A DNA stretch of 13,248 nucleotides from an uncultured Alphaproteobacteria bacterium (GTDB lineage: Bacteria > Pseudomonadota > Alphaproteobacteria > Rs-D84): assembly GCA_947589625.1 (NCBI GenBank), contig CANQCM010000015.1:1-13248 (forward strand). The letters are read 5' to 3'. Of the stretch, positions 13,225-13,248 are shown piece after piece. A program made the position numbers and the translations under genes. Every line of letters starts with the position of its first letter. Within the stretch, counting starts at the first letter, position 1. Under the pieces are notes generated by a model that had not been told where the DNA came from, made no database searches, and was given only the letters and a program-made list of their open reading frames with translations.

Positions 13225-13248
13225 TTTTGCCCCCTGTTGTTATACACA

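Overview
The window (13,248 bp, AT-rich, densely packed) looks like chromosome of a Gram-negative bacterium, most likely a host-associated, reduced alphaproteobacterium. The reasons are the fabH-ihfA gene pair (a common alphaproteobacterial order), an IHF-alpha-type protein, a beta-barrel outer-membrane protein ending in Phe, an MltB-type lytic transglycosylase, and a Cys-rich secreted protein of a kind I associate with gut Alphaproteobacteria. The lineage is an inference. No integrase, transposase, reverse transcriptase or CRISPR array is visible.

Left part (1-2789): the 3' end of a NeuD/PglD-like sugar O- or N-acyltransferase overlaps a small AcpS-type phosphopantetheinyl transferase by 4 bp. 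Facing them is a lone phage-tail-fibre-like gene with an Mtd N-terminal domain and three 12-residue repeats. A GT4 glycosyltransferase follows, divergent from the fibre gene. The two share a compact promoter region in which both -35 boxes sit in the arms of one inverted repeat. This part reads as a surface-glycan/surface-protein locus.

Middle (2790-8842): an outer-membrane barrel and an MltB-like transglycosylase form a minus-strand operon for envelope work. Divergent from it runs hemW (radical-SAM haem chaperone), then an inner-membrane-anchored M13 (neprilysin/PepO-like) metallopeptidase 1 bp later, then a 74-residue HTH protein. The block closes with a bidirectional terminator.

Right part (8835-13248): fabH and ihfA form a minus-strand operon. 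It is divergent from a tRNA-Arg(CCT) that probably shares its transcript with a MerT/MerC-like Cys/His-rich membrane protein. The two promoters share one palindromic -35 hexamer. Then come a secreted Cys-rich protein preceded by an approximately 190-nt structured leader RNA, and an operon for a membrane-anchored DUF362 protein and an exported flavodoxin.

The most interesting item is the leader at 11441-11660. It has its own promoter and a closing stem around a multi-hairpin junction. An intrinsic terminator lies just before the RBS, and a perfect 9-bp alternative helix is mutually exclusive with the closing stem and overlaps the terminator arm. This is riboswitch/attenuator architecture of no family I recognise. 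The fibre gene at 880-1461 has a smaller version of the same layout (promoter, hairpin with U-tract, RBS), so two surface-exposed products may be controlled by antitermination.
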